The translations under genes and the position numbers were made by a program. Below the pieces are notes generated by a model. The model saw nothing but the letters and a program-made list of their open reading frames with translations, searched no databases and had not been told where the DNA came from. Shown piece after piece: positions 8,717 to 16,364 of a stretch of 64,000 nucleotides of DNA. This DNA comes from Salegentibacter sp. R32 (GTDB taxonomy: Bacteria > Bacteroidota > Bacteroidia > Flavobacteriales > Flavobacteriaceae), in contig NZ_RXOM01000018.1 in assembly GCF_008692195.1 (NCBI RefSeq), positions 248,001-312,000 of the forward strand, read 5' to 3'. The first letter of the stretch is position 1, and each line of letters starts with the position of its first letter.

Positions 8717-9901
8717 TTATAAATCAAAATATTTCATATAGGTTTCTAGATCTTTATCGCCACGACCGGAAAGGTTGATTACCACAACTTCATCAGGTTG
8801 AAATTTCTTTTGCTCTAAAGCAGCTAACGCGTGTGCACTTTCGATAGCGGGAATTATGCCTTCGAGTTTAGTAAGCTCAGCACCGGCTTGCATCGCTTGA
8901 TCGTCGGTAACCGATAAAAATTCTGCTCGTTTGCTGCTGAATAAATGCGCGTGCATCGGCCCGACACCGGGATAATCTAATCCTGCCGAAATTGAATAAG
9001 GTTCGGTAATTTGCCCATCTTTACTTTGCATCAAAAGTGTTTTGCTTCCGTGAATGATACCGTTTTTTCCCAGTTGTGAAGTGGCTGCGCTTTCTCCGCT
9101 ATGAATCCCTTTTCCGGCAGCTTCTACAGCAATAAGGTTCACGTTTTCTTCATCTAAATAATGATAAAAAGCCCCGGCCGCGTTACTACCACCACCAACA
9201 CAAGCAATAATATGATCGGGTTGGGTTCGGTTTTCTTTTTCTTGTAATTGCAGTTTTATTTCTTGCGAAATTATGCTCTGCAAGCGTGCCACCATATCGG
9301 GATAAGGATGTGGGCCAACCACCGAACCAATAATATAATGGGTTTCTTCGGGATTATTGATCCAATCTCGAATGGCATCATTAGTAGCATCTTTAAGCGT
9401 TTTACTTCCTGAAGTTGAAGGGATCACTTCGGCGCCCAACATTTTCATTCGAGCTACATTGGGTGCTTGTCGTTTCATATCGATTTCTCCCATATATACA
9501 AAACACGGCATTCCCATTAATGCGCAAACTGTCGCAGTAGCTACGCCGTGTTGCCCAGCGCCGGTTTCTGCGATAATTCTTTTTTTACCCAAACGCTTGG
9601 CCAATAAAATTTGCCCGACTGTATTGTTCACTTTGTGCGCTCCAGTATGGCAAAGATCTTCTCGTTTGAGGTAGATTTTTGTATTGTATTTCTCGCTTAA
9701 TCGATTGGCAAAATAGAGTGGAGTAGGGCGACCTACATAATCTCTCAATAATTGCTGATATTCTTCTTGAAACGAAGCATCACCAATGATCTCTAGATAT
9801 TGCTCCTTTAATTGATCGATATTCGGGAAAAGCATTTCTGGAATATACGCGCCGCCGTATTCACCATAATAGCCTTTTTCGTTGATATGATGTGTTTTCA
9901 T
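8717..9901 (-). CDS. trpB: Tryptophan synthase beta subunit
   Basis: TrpB joins indole and serine to tryptophan using pyridoxal phosphate. The 394-residue chain begins [19 protein letters not shown] and contains the PLP-binding lysine in HTGAHKVNN (K90), the substrate region AETGAGQHG, and the phosphate-binding GGGSNAAG. Length and start are standard. It sits between trpF and trpA; both spacers are filled with palindromic repeats, but the coding sequence is untouched. Confidence 0.97.
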   Translation of the reverse strand: MKTHHINEKGYYGEYGGAYIPEMLFPNIDQLKEQYLEIIGDASFQEEYQQLLRDYVGRPTPLYFANRLSEKYNTKIYLKREDLCHTGAHKVNNTVGQILLAKRLGKKRIIAETGAGQHGVATATVCALMGMPCFVYMGEIDMKRQAPNVARMKMLGAEVIPSTSGSKTLKDATNDAIRDWINNPEETHYIIGSVVGPHPYPDMVARLQSIISQEIKLQLQEKENRTQPDHIIACVGGGSNAAGAFYHYLDEENVNLIAVEAAGKGIHSGESAATSQLGKNGIIHGSKTLLMQSKDGQITEPYSISAGLDYPGVGPMHAHLFSSKRAEFLSVTDDQAMQAGAELTKLEGIIPAIESAHALAALEQKKFQPDEVVVINLSGRGDKDLETYMKYFDL

Positions 9902-9920
9902 TTCTTTAAAATTTGTAGGA

Positions 9921-9995
9921 TGTGATGCTGAATCAAGTTCAGCATGACGGTATTGAAAAAAAAATCGTCATTCCGGACTTGATCGGGAATCTCAT
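9921..9995. repeat. Two palindromic repeats between trpF and trpB
   Basis: Element one (9921-9949) has the core ATGCTGAATCAAGTTCAGCA; element two (9967-9995) has the core ATTCCGGACTTGATCGGGAA. The trpF stop codon overlaps the end of the second. Both types recur inside trpF. Confidence 0.8.
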
Positions 9996-10813
9996 CAACT
10001 TTTTATTTTCTTTGTAAAAAAAATTAAATCTTCTATATTTTTTCTTCCCGGTTCGGTTTCGAATTTACTGTTCACATCGATCGCGTGAAGCGGTAAATTA
10101 AGCTGTTGAAATTCTTTGATTTTTTCAACTTCGTTTAATCCAATTCCGCCGCTTAAAAAAAACGGTTTTTGAAACGGATATTCTTTTAAAACTCGCCAAT
10201 CGAAAGTAAAACCATTACCACCGGGATTCTTTCCTTTGGTGTCGAATAAAAAATAATCGACCACCGGAATGTATTTTTCTAATTCCTGAAAATCGAAGTG
10301 ATCATTGATTGAAAACGCTTTGATGATTTCAATCGAATTTGATTTGGTTTGATGTGATGCTGTCCCTCGACTCCGCTCGGGATGATTTTCGGCAAAGTGA
10401 TTTTGTTTTTTTAGAGCGTCACCCTGAACTTGTTTCAGGGTCTCATCCTTATTCTCATTTGTGATGTGATGCTGAATCGAGTTCAGCATGACGTCAGAAA
10501 ATATGTCATCCCGGACTTGATTTGGGATCTCATTTCGCTTTTTATTTCTGAATCCTTGGCAATACTCCACACTTTCAGTTCCATGAAGTTGAATCGCTTG
10601 TAAATTATAGGCTTCAACTTTTTGTTGAATAAAACTCGGTTCTGCATTTACAAAAACACCTGTTTTTTTTATGACTGAATTGAGCTGCGGAATCTGTTCT
10701 TCAACAAATCGCGGAGATTTTTCATAGAAAATAAAGCCCATATAATCAGGTTGAAGTTGTGCCAACTCCAGTATATTTTCTTCGTATTTCATTCCGCAGA
10801 CTTTCAGTTTCAT
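9995..10813 (-). CDS. trpF: Phosphoribosylanthranilate isomerase with repeat-derived insert
   Basis: TrpF converts phosphoribosylanthranilate to CdRP in tryptophan synthesis. The ends are normal: MKLKVCGMKYEENI with the catalytic Cys, PDYMGFIFYEKSPRF, and the C-terminal DTKGKNPGGNGFTFDW with FLSGGIGL. The chain is 272 residues rather than about 205 because roughly 70 residues (89-158) are inserted between QLHGTESVEYCQ and IEIIKAFSI. That insert is translated from four tandem palindromic repeats and stays in frame. I chose the start at 10813 over the ATG at 10855; the upstream extension is itself read from a repeat. Whether the enlarged enzyme is active cannot be told from sequence. Confidence 0.93.
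   Translation of the reverse strand: MKLKVCGMKYEENILELAQLQPDYMGFIFYEKSPRFVEEQIPQLNSVIKKTGVFVNAEPSFIQQKVEAYNLQAIQLHGTESVEYCQGFRNKKRNEIPNQVRDDIFSDVMLNSIQHHITNENKDETLKQVQGDALKKQNHFAENHPERSRGTASHQTKSNSIEIIKAFSINDHFDFQELEKYIPVVDYFLFDTKGKNPGGNGFTFDWRVLKEYPFQKPFFLSGGIGLNEVEKIKEFQQLNLPLHAIDVNSKFETEPGRKNIEDLIFFTKKIKS
10340..10549. repeat. Four tandem palindromic repeats inside trpF
   Basis: In order: 10351-10386 (core TCGACTCCGCTCGGGATGA), 10418-10448 (core CCCTGAACTTGTTTCAGGG), 10461-10495 (core GCTGAATCGAGTTCAGC) and 10505-10537 (core TCCCGGACTTGATTTGGGA). Each differs from the next but has a relative elsewhere in the window except the second. The total length is a multiple of three and contains no stop in the trpF frame. 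Confidence 0.85.
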
Positions 10814-10826
10814 GTTTTTATTTTTT

Positions 10827-10910
10827 GTCATTCCGTGCTTGACACGGAATCTCATTTCGAATTTCTAATATAATGTGATGCTGTCCCTCGACTCCGCTCG
10901 GGATGACATA
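10827..10910. repeat. Two palindromic repeats between trpC and trpF
   Basis: Elements at 10827-10859 (core TTCCGTGCTTGACACGGAA) and 10875-10910 (core CCCTCGACTCCGCTCGGGA) fill almost the whole spacer. The first would be translated if trpF used the upstream ATG at 10855. Confidence 0.8.
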
Positions 10911-10918
10911 GAAATTCT

Positions 10919-11713
10919 TTATTTTTTACTTTCAATTTCTTCGATGAATTGCTGAGCGCTTTTACCGGGATTTTCAGTTTTCATGAAAGTTTCTCCAATT
11001 AAAAATCCGCGATACCCAAATTCTCTTAACTCAATAATATCTTGGGCAGATTTTAGTCCGCTTTCTGATATTTTGACGATTTCCTTCGGAATTAATGTTG
11101 AAAGTTGTTTACTGATTTCCGTAGAAACTTCAAAGGTTTTTAAGTTGCGATTGTTCACCCCAATCAGCTGAACTTCTGCGTTGAGGTTGGCTTGCAATTC
11201 TTCTTGGTTATGAACTTCGAGTAAAACTTCCATTCCTAAGTCGTTAGCTAGTTTTGCAAAATTCTTCACTTGCTGCGGATTTAAAATTGCAGCGATCAAT
11301 AAAATCACATCGGCACCATTTGCTTTAGCTTCTATAATTTGATATTCATCGATAATAAAATCCTTCCGCAGTAAAGGGAAATCTACACTTCCTCGCGCCA
11401 GTTGTAAATCTTCCAAAGAACCTCCGAAAAAACTATTGTCGGTAAGTACAGAACTTCCGCAAGCGCCAGCTTTTTGGTAGCCCGAAACCACTTCATTCAC
11501 ATACAATTTTTGATTGATGTTTTGTTTAGAAGGGGAACGACGTTTATGTTCAGCGATAATTCCGCTTTCGCTTTTTTTTAAAGCTTTGCTTAACGACAAT
11601 CCTTTTCTCTGGAAAAGCGGTGAGGATTCTAAATGCTTAACCGGAAATAACTTTTTTTTAAGCTGAATTTCAGTCAGTTTATGTTGAACGATAGTATCTA
11701 AAATAGTAGCCAT
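10919..11713 (-). CDS. trpC: Indole-3-glycerol phosphate synthase
   Basis: TrpC closes the indole ring of CdRP. The 264-residue barrel has the conserved IIAEHKRRSPSK (catalytic Lys), LLRKDFIIDEYQ, and IGVNNRNLKTFEV motifs and a typical N-terminal helix. Its ATG overlaps the trpD stop (TAATG), implying coupled translation. It is a separate protein from TrpF, as in other Bacteroidota. Confidence 0.97.
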   Translation of the reverse strand: MATILDTIVQHKLTEIQLKKKLFPVKHLESSPLFQRKGLSLSKALKKSESGIIAEHKRRSPSKQNINQKLYVNEVVSGYQKAGACGSSVLTDNSFFGGSLEDLQLARGSVDFPLLRKDFIIDEYQIIEAKANGADVILLIAAILNPQQVKNFAKLANDLGMEVLLEVHNQEELQANLNAEVQLIGVNNRNLKTFEVSTEISKQLSTLIPKEIVKISESGLKSAQDIIELREFGYRGFLIGETFMKTENPGKSAQQFIEEIESKK

Positions 11714-12705
11714 TATGCGCTAAGTTTTTGAAGGATTTTTAATTTTTCTAAAGCTTTTCCGCTTTTTAAAGATTCTTCTGCTTGCGATAAAGCTTCAGCA
11801 ATACTGATTTTTTTTGCGGTTGAAATGGCTAAAGCTGCGTTCGCACAAACTACTTGGTTTTGTGCTTTAGAACCTTCATTATTGAGAATTTTTTGAAATA
11901 GTTTTACCGCTTCCGGAATGGTTTCGCCGCCATAAATTTCTTCTGCTTTAATTTTTTCAGTATTAAAATCTTCCGGAGTTAAAACGGTGTTCATTTGGTT
12001 GCCGACGATTTTTGTATTTCCGGTAAGTGAAACTTCATCGTAACCATCGAGTGCGTGTACGATTCTGAAATTGGTGTCGGTATGTTGATAGAGGTAACTG
12101 TAAATTCTTGCGAGTTCTAAGCTAAAAACACCAACTACCTGATTGGGCGGTTTTACAGGATTTACCATTGGGCCCAACATATTGAAGAAGGTTTTTACTG
12201 CCAGATCTTTTCTAACTGGTGCCACAAATTTCATTGCCGGATGAAAAAGTGGCGCGTGTAATACACAAATACCCGCTTTTTCTAGACAAGTTTCTAAAAA
12301 TGCTTGATCGTTAGAAAATTTTACACCTAGATTCTCTAGCACATTGCTGCTTCCACTCACTGAAGAAACGCTGTAATTACCGTGTTTGGTCACGTTAACT
12401 CCGGCTCCGGCAGTAATAAATGATGCTAAGGTAGAAATGTTGAACGTGTTTTTACCATCGCCGCCTGTACCACACAAATCAATTGGATTGTAACCCGATA
12501 AATTGATAGGAACAGCGAGTTCTAACAACGCATCTCGAAAACCTGCTAACTCTTCAATAGTAATGCTTCGCATCATATAAACTGTTAGAAAACTTGCAAT
12601 TTGACTATGATTGGCTTTGCCTTCAGAAATATTGATGAGCGCTTGTTTAGCTTCCGCTTTGCTCAGAATTTCGTGATGTGTTAGCCTATTGAGTAATTGT
12701 TTCAT
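11713..12705 (-). CDS. trpD: Anthranilate phosphoribosyltransferase
   Basis: TrpD transfers phosphoribose from PRPP to anthranilate. The 330-residue chain carries the PRPP-binding DLCGTGGDGKNTFNIST, the KHGNYSVSS segment and VRKDLAVKTFFNMLGPM, all conserved. Length is normal. It overlaps trpC by one base and is separated from trpG by a short spacer containing a G/C-rich repeat. Confidence 0.97.
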   Translation of the reverse strand: MKQLLNRLTHHEILSKAEAKQALINISEGKANHSQIASFLTVYMMRSITIEELAGFRDALLELAVPINLSGYNPIDLCGTGGDGKNTFNISTLASFITAGAGVNVTKHGNYSVSSVSGSSNVLENLGVKFSNDQAFLETCLEKAGICVLHAPLFHPAMKFVAPVRKDLAVKTFFNMLGPMVNPVKPPNQVVGVFSLELARIYSYLYQHTDTNFRIVHALDGYDEVSLTGNTKIVGNQMNTVLTPEDFNTEKIKAEEIYGGETIPEAVKLFQKILNNEGSKAQNQVVCANAALAISTAKKISIAEALSQAEESLKSGKALEKLKILQKLSA

Positions 12706-12708
12706 AAT

Positions 12709-12735
12709 CCTCCCTTGATCCCTCCAAAGGAGGGA
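12709..12735. repeat. Palindromic CCTCC/GGAGG repeat
   Basis: The core CCCTCCAAAGGAGGG lies in the trpG-trpD spacer. The same G/C-rich family occurs at 12789-12817, 13374-13410 and 13483-13512. Confidence 0.75.
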
Positions 12736-12754
12736 AATTTTTAGATGATTGGTC

Positions 12755-13444
12755 TTAATTTTTTATAAAGTCATTTTGGATTTTAGATTCCTCCCCTTGG
12801 GGGAGGCGAGGAGGGGCTATTTCTATCCAGTTTTTGAGCATTTCTTTGCCTTGTGGAGTGAGCACCGATTCGGGATGAAATTGTACGCCATACACTTGAA
12901 AATCTCGATGACGTATCGACATGACTTGTCCGTTTTCGTCGTAAGAAGTTGGAATTATTGAATTTGGCAAGTCTTGAATTACCCAAGAATGATAACGACC
13001 AACTTCTAGTTTTTTGGGAAGATTTTTAAAGATCGTATCTTCATTTTCAATAATTTCAATAGGAGTTGCAACGCCGTGAAAAACCTGGTTAAGATTGCTG
13101 AGTTTTGCGCCAAAAACTTCGCCGATCGCCTGTTGCCCTAAACAAACACCTAAAATACTTTTGGTTGGAGCATATTTGCTCACGATATCATTGAGTAAAC
13201 CTGCTTCTGAAGGAATACCCGGCCCCGGAGAAAGTAAAATTCTATCGAATGCTTCAATTTCTTCTAGATCTATTTCATTATTTCTTTTTACGATAACTTC
13301 ACAATCGAGATCTTCTAAGTAATGCACCAAGTTGTACACGAAGCTGTCGTAATTATCGATGACTAATATTTTAGCCCCACTCCCTAACCCTCTCCCCGAA
13401 GGGAAGCGGGAATTTGAAGATATACTATTATTTGTTTTTTTCAT
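12755..13444 (-). CDS. trpG: Anthranilate synthase glutamine amidotransferase subunit
   Basis: TrpG supplies ammonia from glutamine to TrpE. The class I amidotransferase triad is present: Cys in GVCLGQQAIG, and His/Glu in VQFHPES. The domain normally starts with MKKILVIDNYDSF; here MKK is followed by about 20 residues (to SRFPSGRGLGSGA) and only then KILVIDNYDSFVYN. No start codon lies at the domain boundary (the codon is GCT), so translation must begin at 13444. The C-terminus after KNWIE (IAPPRLPQGEES) is also repeat-derived. Both tails come from CCTCC/GGAGG-type repeats. Confidence 0.94.
   Translation of the reverse strand: MKKTNNSISSNSRFPSGRGLGSGAKILVIDNYDSFVYNLVHYLEDLDCEVIVKRNNEIDLEEIEAFDRILLSPGPGIPSEAGLLNDIVSKYAPTKSILGVCLGQQAIGEVFGAKLSNLNQVFHGVATPIEIIENEDTIFKNLPKKLEVGRYHSWVIQDLPNSIIPTSYDENGQVMSIRHRDFQVYGVQFHPESVLTPQGKEMLKNWIEIAPPRLPQGEESKIQNDFIKN
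12789..12817. repeat. Palindromic repeat encoding the TrpG C-terminus
   Basis: The core CTCCCCTTGGGGGAG lies within the trpG frame near its 3' end and is translated as part of APPRLPQGEE. Confidence 0.75.
13374..13410. repeat. Repeat encoding the TrpG N-terminal extension
   Basis: The G/C-rich element with core CTCCCCGAAGGGAAG is translated as SRFPSGRGLGSGA, directly before the conserved KILVIDNYDSF of TrpG. Confidence 0.75.
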
Positions 13445-13465
13445 ATTATTTATTTTTTAATTCTG

Positions 13466-14899
13466 TCAACGGGAGAGTTTTATTCCCCTCCTTTGGAGGG
13501 GTTGGGGGAGGCTTTTAGCAATTTCTAAGGCTTTGGTAAGCGCTCCTAATTTATTATATACTTCTTGTAGCTCGTTTTCGGGTTTAGAATCTGTCACGAT
13601 CCCGGCGCCGGCTTGCCAGTGAAGCTCGTGAGCTTTACTTAAAAAGGTTCTAATCATAATGGCGTGATTAAAATTGCCTTTAAAATCCATCACTCCGATG
13701 GCGCCACCGTAAAAAGTTCGGTTAACGGTTTCATATTTATCAATGAGTTCTAAAGCTTTGTATTTTGGAGCCCCGCTTAAGGTTCCTGCAGGGAAAGTAT
13801 CGGCCACTAATTGCATCGTCTCCATATTATTTTTATTTTTTCCCGTTACTTTACTTACCAAGTGAATCACGTGTGAGAAAAACTGAATTTCTCGATAAGT
13901 TTCTACTTTAACTTTGGCACAATTTCTACTTAAATCGTTTCTTGCTAAATCTACTAGCATCACGTGTTCTGAGTTTTCTTTTACATCTGAAGCAAGTTGT
14001 TTGGCAAGTTCTGCATCATGCTCATCGTTCCCTGAACGTTTAATGGTGCCGGCAATAGGATGAATTTCTGCCATCTCGTTTTCAACTACCAATTGCGCTT
14101 CCGGAGAGCTTCCGAAGATTTTAAAATTTCCGTAGTCAAAATAGAAAAGGTAAGGTGAAGGATTTACGCTTCGAAGTGCGCGATAAACATTAAAATCGTC
14201 TCCCTTATATTTTTGTGTAAAACGCTTCGATAATACCAACTGAAAAACATCGCCGCGTGCGCAATGTTGTTTGGCTTTTTCTACGTTTTGCTTGTAAACT
14301 TCATCTTCAATATTAGAAGTGATCTCGCCATCGGTTTCAAAACTAAATTGGGCAAAATTTTTGGTTTGCAGTAAAGCTTGCAGTGTTTCTAAATTGCTTT
14401 CAGAATTGTAATTGTGCGAAAATAAATAGGCTTCGTTGTTGAAATGATTAATGGCAATAATGTTTTGATAAACCGCATAATAAAAATCTGGAATGTCGAG
14501 CTTGTCTTCTTTTTCTTCAAGCTGAATACTTTCAAAATACTTAACAGAATCATAACCAGTATAGCCAAAAATACCGTTGTGAATGAATTTGTAATTGCTT
14601 TCTTCAGTTTTAAACTGTTGTGCAAATTGTTCTATTTCTGATGGAATATGTACGGAAGAAGTAATTTCTTTTTCAATTTTATGACCATCAGGATATTCAA
14701 TAAAAAGCCTGTTGTTTTTCGCTTTAATGGAAGCAATTGGATTGCAACAGATATAGGAAAAACTATTTTTATTGGCGTGATAATCGCTACTTTCTAACAA
14801 TAAACTATGCGGATATTGATCCCGTAATTTAAGGTAAATACTTACCGGGGTGATCGTATCTGCGATTATTTTTTTAGCGTCTGTTTTTAGCGTATACAT
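13466..14899 (-). CDS. trpE: Anthranilate synthase component I
   Basis: TrpE makes anthranilate from chorismate. The chain begins MYTLKTDAKKIIADTITPVS, shows the Trp feedback-site element LLESSD, and has the chorismate-binding core PSPYLFYFDYG, IAGTIKRSG, LVDLARNDLSR and HIVSKVTG-like HLVSKVTG with AGAGIVTDS. The frame is open to an ATG at 14926, but that start lies inside the attenuator, so I use 14899. The last residues (SLPQPLQRRG) are translated from a G/C-rich repeat, replacing the usual short end. First structural gene of the operon. Confidence 0.96.
   Translation of the reverse strand: MYTLKTDAKKIIADTITPVSIYLKLRDQYPHSLLLESSDYHANKNSFSYICCNPIASIKAKNNRLFIEYPDGHKIEKEITSSVHIPSEIEQFAQQFKTEESNYKFIHNGIFGYTGYDSVKYFESIQLEEKEDKLDIPDFYYAVYQNIIAINHFNNEAYLFSHNYNSESNLETLQALLQTKNFAQFSFETDGEITSNIEDEVYKQNVEKAKQHCARGDVFQLVLSKRFTQKYKGDDFNVYRALRSVNPSPYLFYFDYGNFKIFGSSPEAQLVVENEMAEIHPIAGTIKRSGNDEHDAELAKQLASDVKENSEHVMLVDLARNDLSRNCAKVKVETYREIQFFSHVIHLVSKVTGKNKNNMETMQLVADTFPAGTLSGAPKYKALELIDKYETVNRTFYGGAIGVMDFKGNFNHAIMIRTFLSKAHELHWQAGAGIVTDSKPENELQEVYNKLGALTKALEIAKSLPQPLQRRGIKLSR
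13483..13512. repeat. Palindromic repeat at the 3' end of trpE
   Basis: The core CCCCTCCTTTGGAGGGG is within the trpE frame and encodes SLPQPLQRRG just before the stop. Confidence 0.75.
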
Positions 14900-14923
14900 A
14901 TACTTATTTTCAAATTCATTCAA

Positions 14924-14957
14924 CAAAAAAAGGCTTGTCGTGATGACAAGCCTTTTT
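14924..14957 (-). terminator. trp attenuator terminator
   Basis: The arms AGGCTTGTC (14931-14939) and GACAAGCCT (14945-14953), extended by A/T pairs, form a strong stem followed on the minus strand by a run of seven T. It stands between the leader peptide gene and trpE. The loop and one arm (14937-14943) are complementary to 14989-14995, which overlaps the trpL stop codon, giving an alternative antiterminator pairing (GTCGTGA with TCACGAC). Confidence 0.88.
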
Positions 14958-14988
14958 GGATATGGTAAATATACAAAGCGGTGTTAGC

Positions 14989-15045
14989 TCACGACGTTTT
15001 TCGTAAGTTATTCCACCACCAAGTATGTACAGTTAAAATTTTCAT
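14989..15045 (-). CDS. trpL: trp operon leader peptide
   Basis: An 18-codon ORF encodes MKILTVHTWWWNNLRKTS, with three Trp codons in a row. It lies directly behind a promoter and 35 bp before the terminator hairpin upstream of trpE. By analogy with enterobacterial trpL, a ribosome stalled at the Trp codons would cover the segment at 15002-15007 and free 14989-14995 for antitermination. When translation runs to the stop, CTTACG (15002-15007) and CGTGAG (14988-14993) can pair with each other and the terminator forms. Confidence 0.88.
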   Translation of the reverse strand: MKILTVHTWWWNNLRKTS

Positions 15046-15050
15046 TAGTC

Positions 15051-15081
15051 CAAAGATAAGTAGGAAATTGAAATTTCCAAA
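15051..15081 (-). promoter_or_regulatory. trp promoter (Bacteroidota type)
   Basis: On the minus strand TTTG (15078-15081) is followed after exactly 19 bp by TATCTTTG (15051-15058), matching the Bacteroidota consensus TTTG-N19-TAnnTTTG. The trpL ATG is only 6 bp beyond the -7 element, so the transcript should be leaderless or nearly so. Confidence 0.8.
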
Positions 15082-15087
15082 TCTTTT

Positions 15088-15663
15088 TTAGAATTTAAGC
15101 GTAACGTCTAACTCAAATTCGTCATAAATTACTTTGTCGCCTAAACCTTCAAAGAAACTTCCTGAACCGTATTTAATGTCATATTTAGTTCTGTCAACAG
15201 TAAATTCAGTAGTCGCTGTATCACCATTCATTTCTAAATCGAAAGTTACTGAATGAGTTGTTCCTTTAATGGTAAGGTCAGCAATTACTCCGTAAGAATC
15301 TCCTTTTTTAGTCGCATTTTTAATAACTAATTTAGCTGTTGGATGATTGGCAACACCAAAGAAGTCATCAGATTTTAAGTGACCTTCTAGTTGTTTTTTT
15401 CCGTCACCCTCAATGTCGGTTACATTTATGCTGGTCATATCTACCGTAAATTCTCCTCCGGTAATATTTTCGCCATCCATTTCTAGGTAACCGTCTTTAA
15501 ACATAATGGTTCCTTCGTGAGAACCGGTTAGTTTTTCACCTTCCCATTCAATTTTACTTTGTTTTGCGTTTAAGGTTTTTTTCTTGATTGGATTTGTGGT
15601 AAAAGAAATCATCGCAAATACCATTGCTAAAAGACCAACTGATTTAAAAATGTTTGTTTTCAT
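15088..15663 (-). CDS. YceI family periplasmic protein
   Basis: The 191-residue protein has a signal peptide (about 1-23, ending near SFTTN) and one YceI domain, a lipocalin-like barrel that binds polyisoprenoid lipids (LNAKQSKIEWEGEKLTGSHEG, LKSDDFFGVANHPTAKLVI, VDRTKYDIKYGSG). It is periplasmic. It is the third gene of a MarR-nitroreductase-YceI set read in the same direction, a pairing seen often in Flavobacteria, which suggests a shared stress response. Confidence 0.92.
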   Translation of the reverse strand: MKTNIFKSVGLLAMVFAMISFTTNPIKKKTLNAKQSKIEWEGEKLTGSHEGTIMFKDGYLEMDGENITGGEFTVDMTSINVTDIEGDGKKQLEGHLKSDDFFGVANHPTAKLVIKNATKKGDSYGVIADLTIKGTTHSVTFDLEMNGDTATTEFTVDRTKYDIKYGSGSFFEGLGDKVIYDEFELDVTLKF

Positions 15664-15689
15664 TTTGTAATTAATTAAAGTGTTTATGA

Positions 15690-16322
15690 TTAAATGTTTA
15701 TAAATAAATTATCGCTAGATTTTCTAACTTTTTTGAAGTTTTGGGTAACGTCTTCTTCACTTCTGTAACCTACTGTGGCAATTACTGAAGTGGCAAGGCC
15801 TTTTTCTTCGAGTCCTAGAATTTTATCGAATTCTGCAGCATTAAATCCTTCCATTGGGCAAGCATCTATTTTTAAGGTAGCTGCTGCGTTTAATAGGAAA
15901 CCTAAAGCGATGTACGTTTGTTTAGCAGTCCAAACAGCTTGTTTTTCTTTAGGTAAAGTTAAAGAAGCTCCTTTAATGGCTTCTGAATATTGTTGTAGAT
16001 CAGAAAGCTCAATTCCTCTAGTTTCTGCTACATTTTTCATATAAGTTTCAATATATTCTTCTTTTACTTCTGCATAAGAAGCAAACACAAAAACTTGAGA
16101 AGCTTCAGTAAGTTGTGGTTGGTTATTTGCAGCAGCTCTTAGTTTTTCTTTTGTCTCTTCGTCTTCAATTACTAATACTTGGTAAGGCTGAAGCCCATAA
16201 GAAGAAGCACTTAAACGAACCGCTTCTTTTAATGCTGAAAGATCTTCTGCAGAGATTTTTTTATTTTCATCAAAACGTTTGGTAGCGTATCTCCAATTTA
16301 AATTTTCTAGGTGTGTTTTCAT
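15690..16322 (-). CDS. NAD(P)H-dependent nitroreductase family oxidoreductase
   Basis: The 210-residue protein matches the NfsB-like group of FMN-dependent nitroreductases: NWRYATKRFD at the start, SASSYGLQPYQVLVI for FMN and NAD(P)H binding, and CPMEGFNAAEFD near residues 160-172. It would reduce quinones or nitro compounds in the cytoplasm. A copy of the MarR-type operator lies just upstream of its start at 16327-16341. Confidence 0.9.
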   Translation of the reverse strand: MKTHLENLNWRYATKRFDENKKISAEDLSALKEAVRLSASSYGLQPYQVLVIEDEETKEKLRAAANNQPQLTEASQVFVFASYAEVKEEYIETYMKNVAETRGIELSDLQQYSEAIKGASLTLPKEKQAVWTAKQTYIALGFLLNAAATLKIDACPMEGFNAAEFDKILGLEEKGLATSVIATVGYRSEEDVTQNFKKVRKSSDNLFINI

Positions 16323-16326
16323 AATT

Positions 16327-16341
16327 ATTGTATGTACAAAT
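16327..16341. promoter_or_regulatory. Probable MarR operator 2
   Basis: The sequence ATTGTATGTACAAAT, 5 bp upstream of the nitroreductase start, repeats 15 of the 16 bases of the palindrome in front of the marR-type gene, with one arm nearly perfect. Confidence 0.65.
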
Positions 16342-16364
16342 GTTTAATTAAAATTTTTTGTTGG

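Noticed and set aside
7671-10910. Possible CRISPR array in the trp region because of many repeats
   Set aside because: The repeats are several different palindromes at irregular spacing, without constant repeat length or unique spacers, and no cas genes are present.
12749-12961. Plus-strand ORF of 70 codons antisense to trpG
   Set aside because: It lies over the conserved trpG coding sequence, and its N-terminal part is a translation of the repeat; no family match.
15021-15033. GTATGTAC in the trp leader, similar to the MarR palindrome
   Set aside because: It lacks the flanking arms and is explained by the trpL codons for V-H-T.
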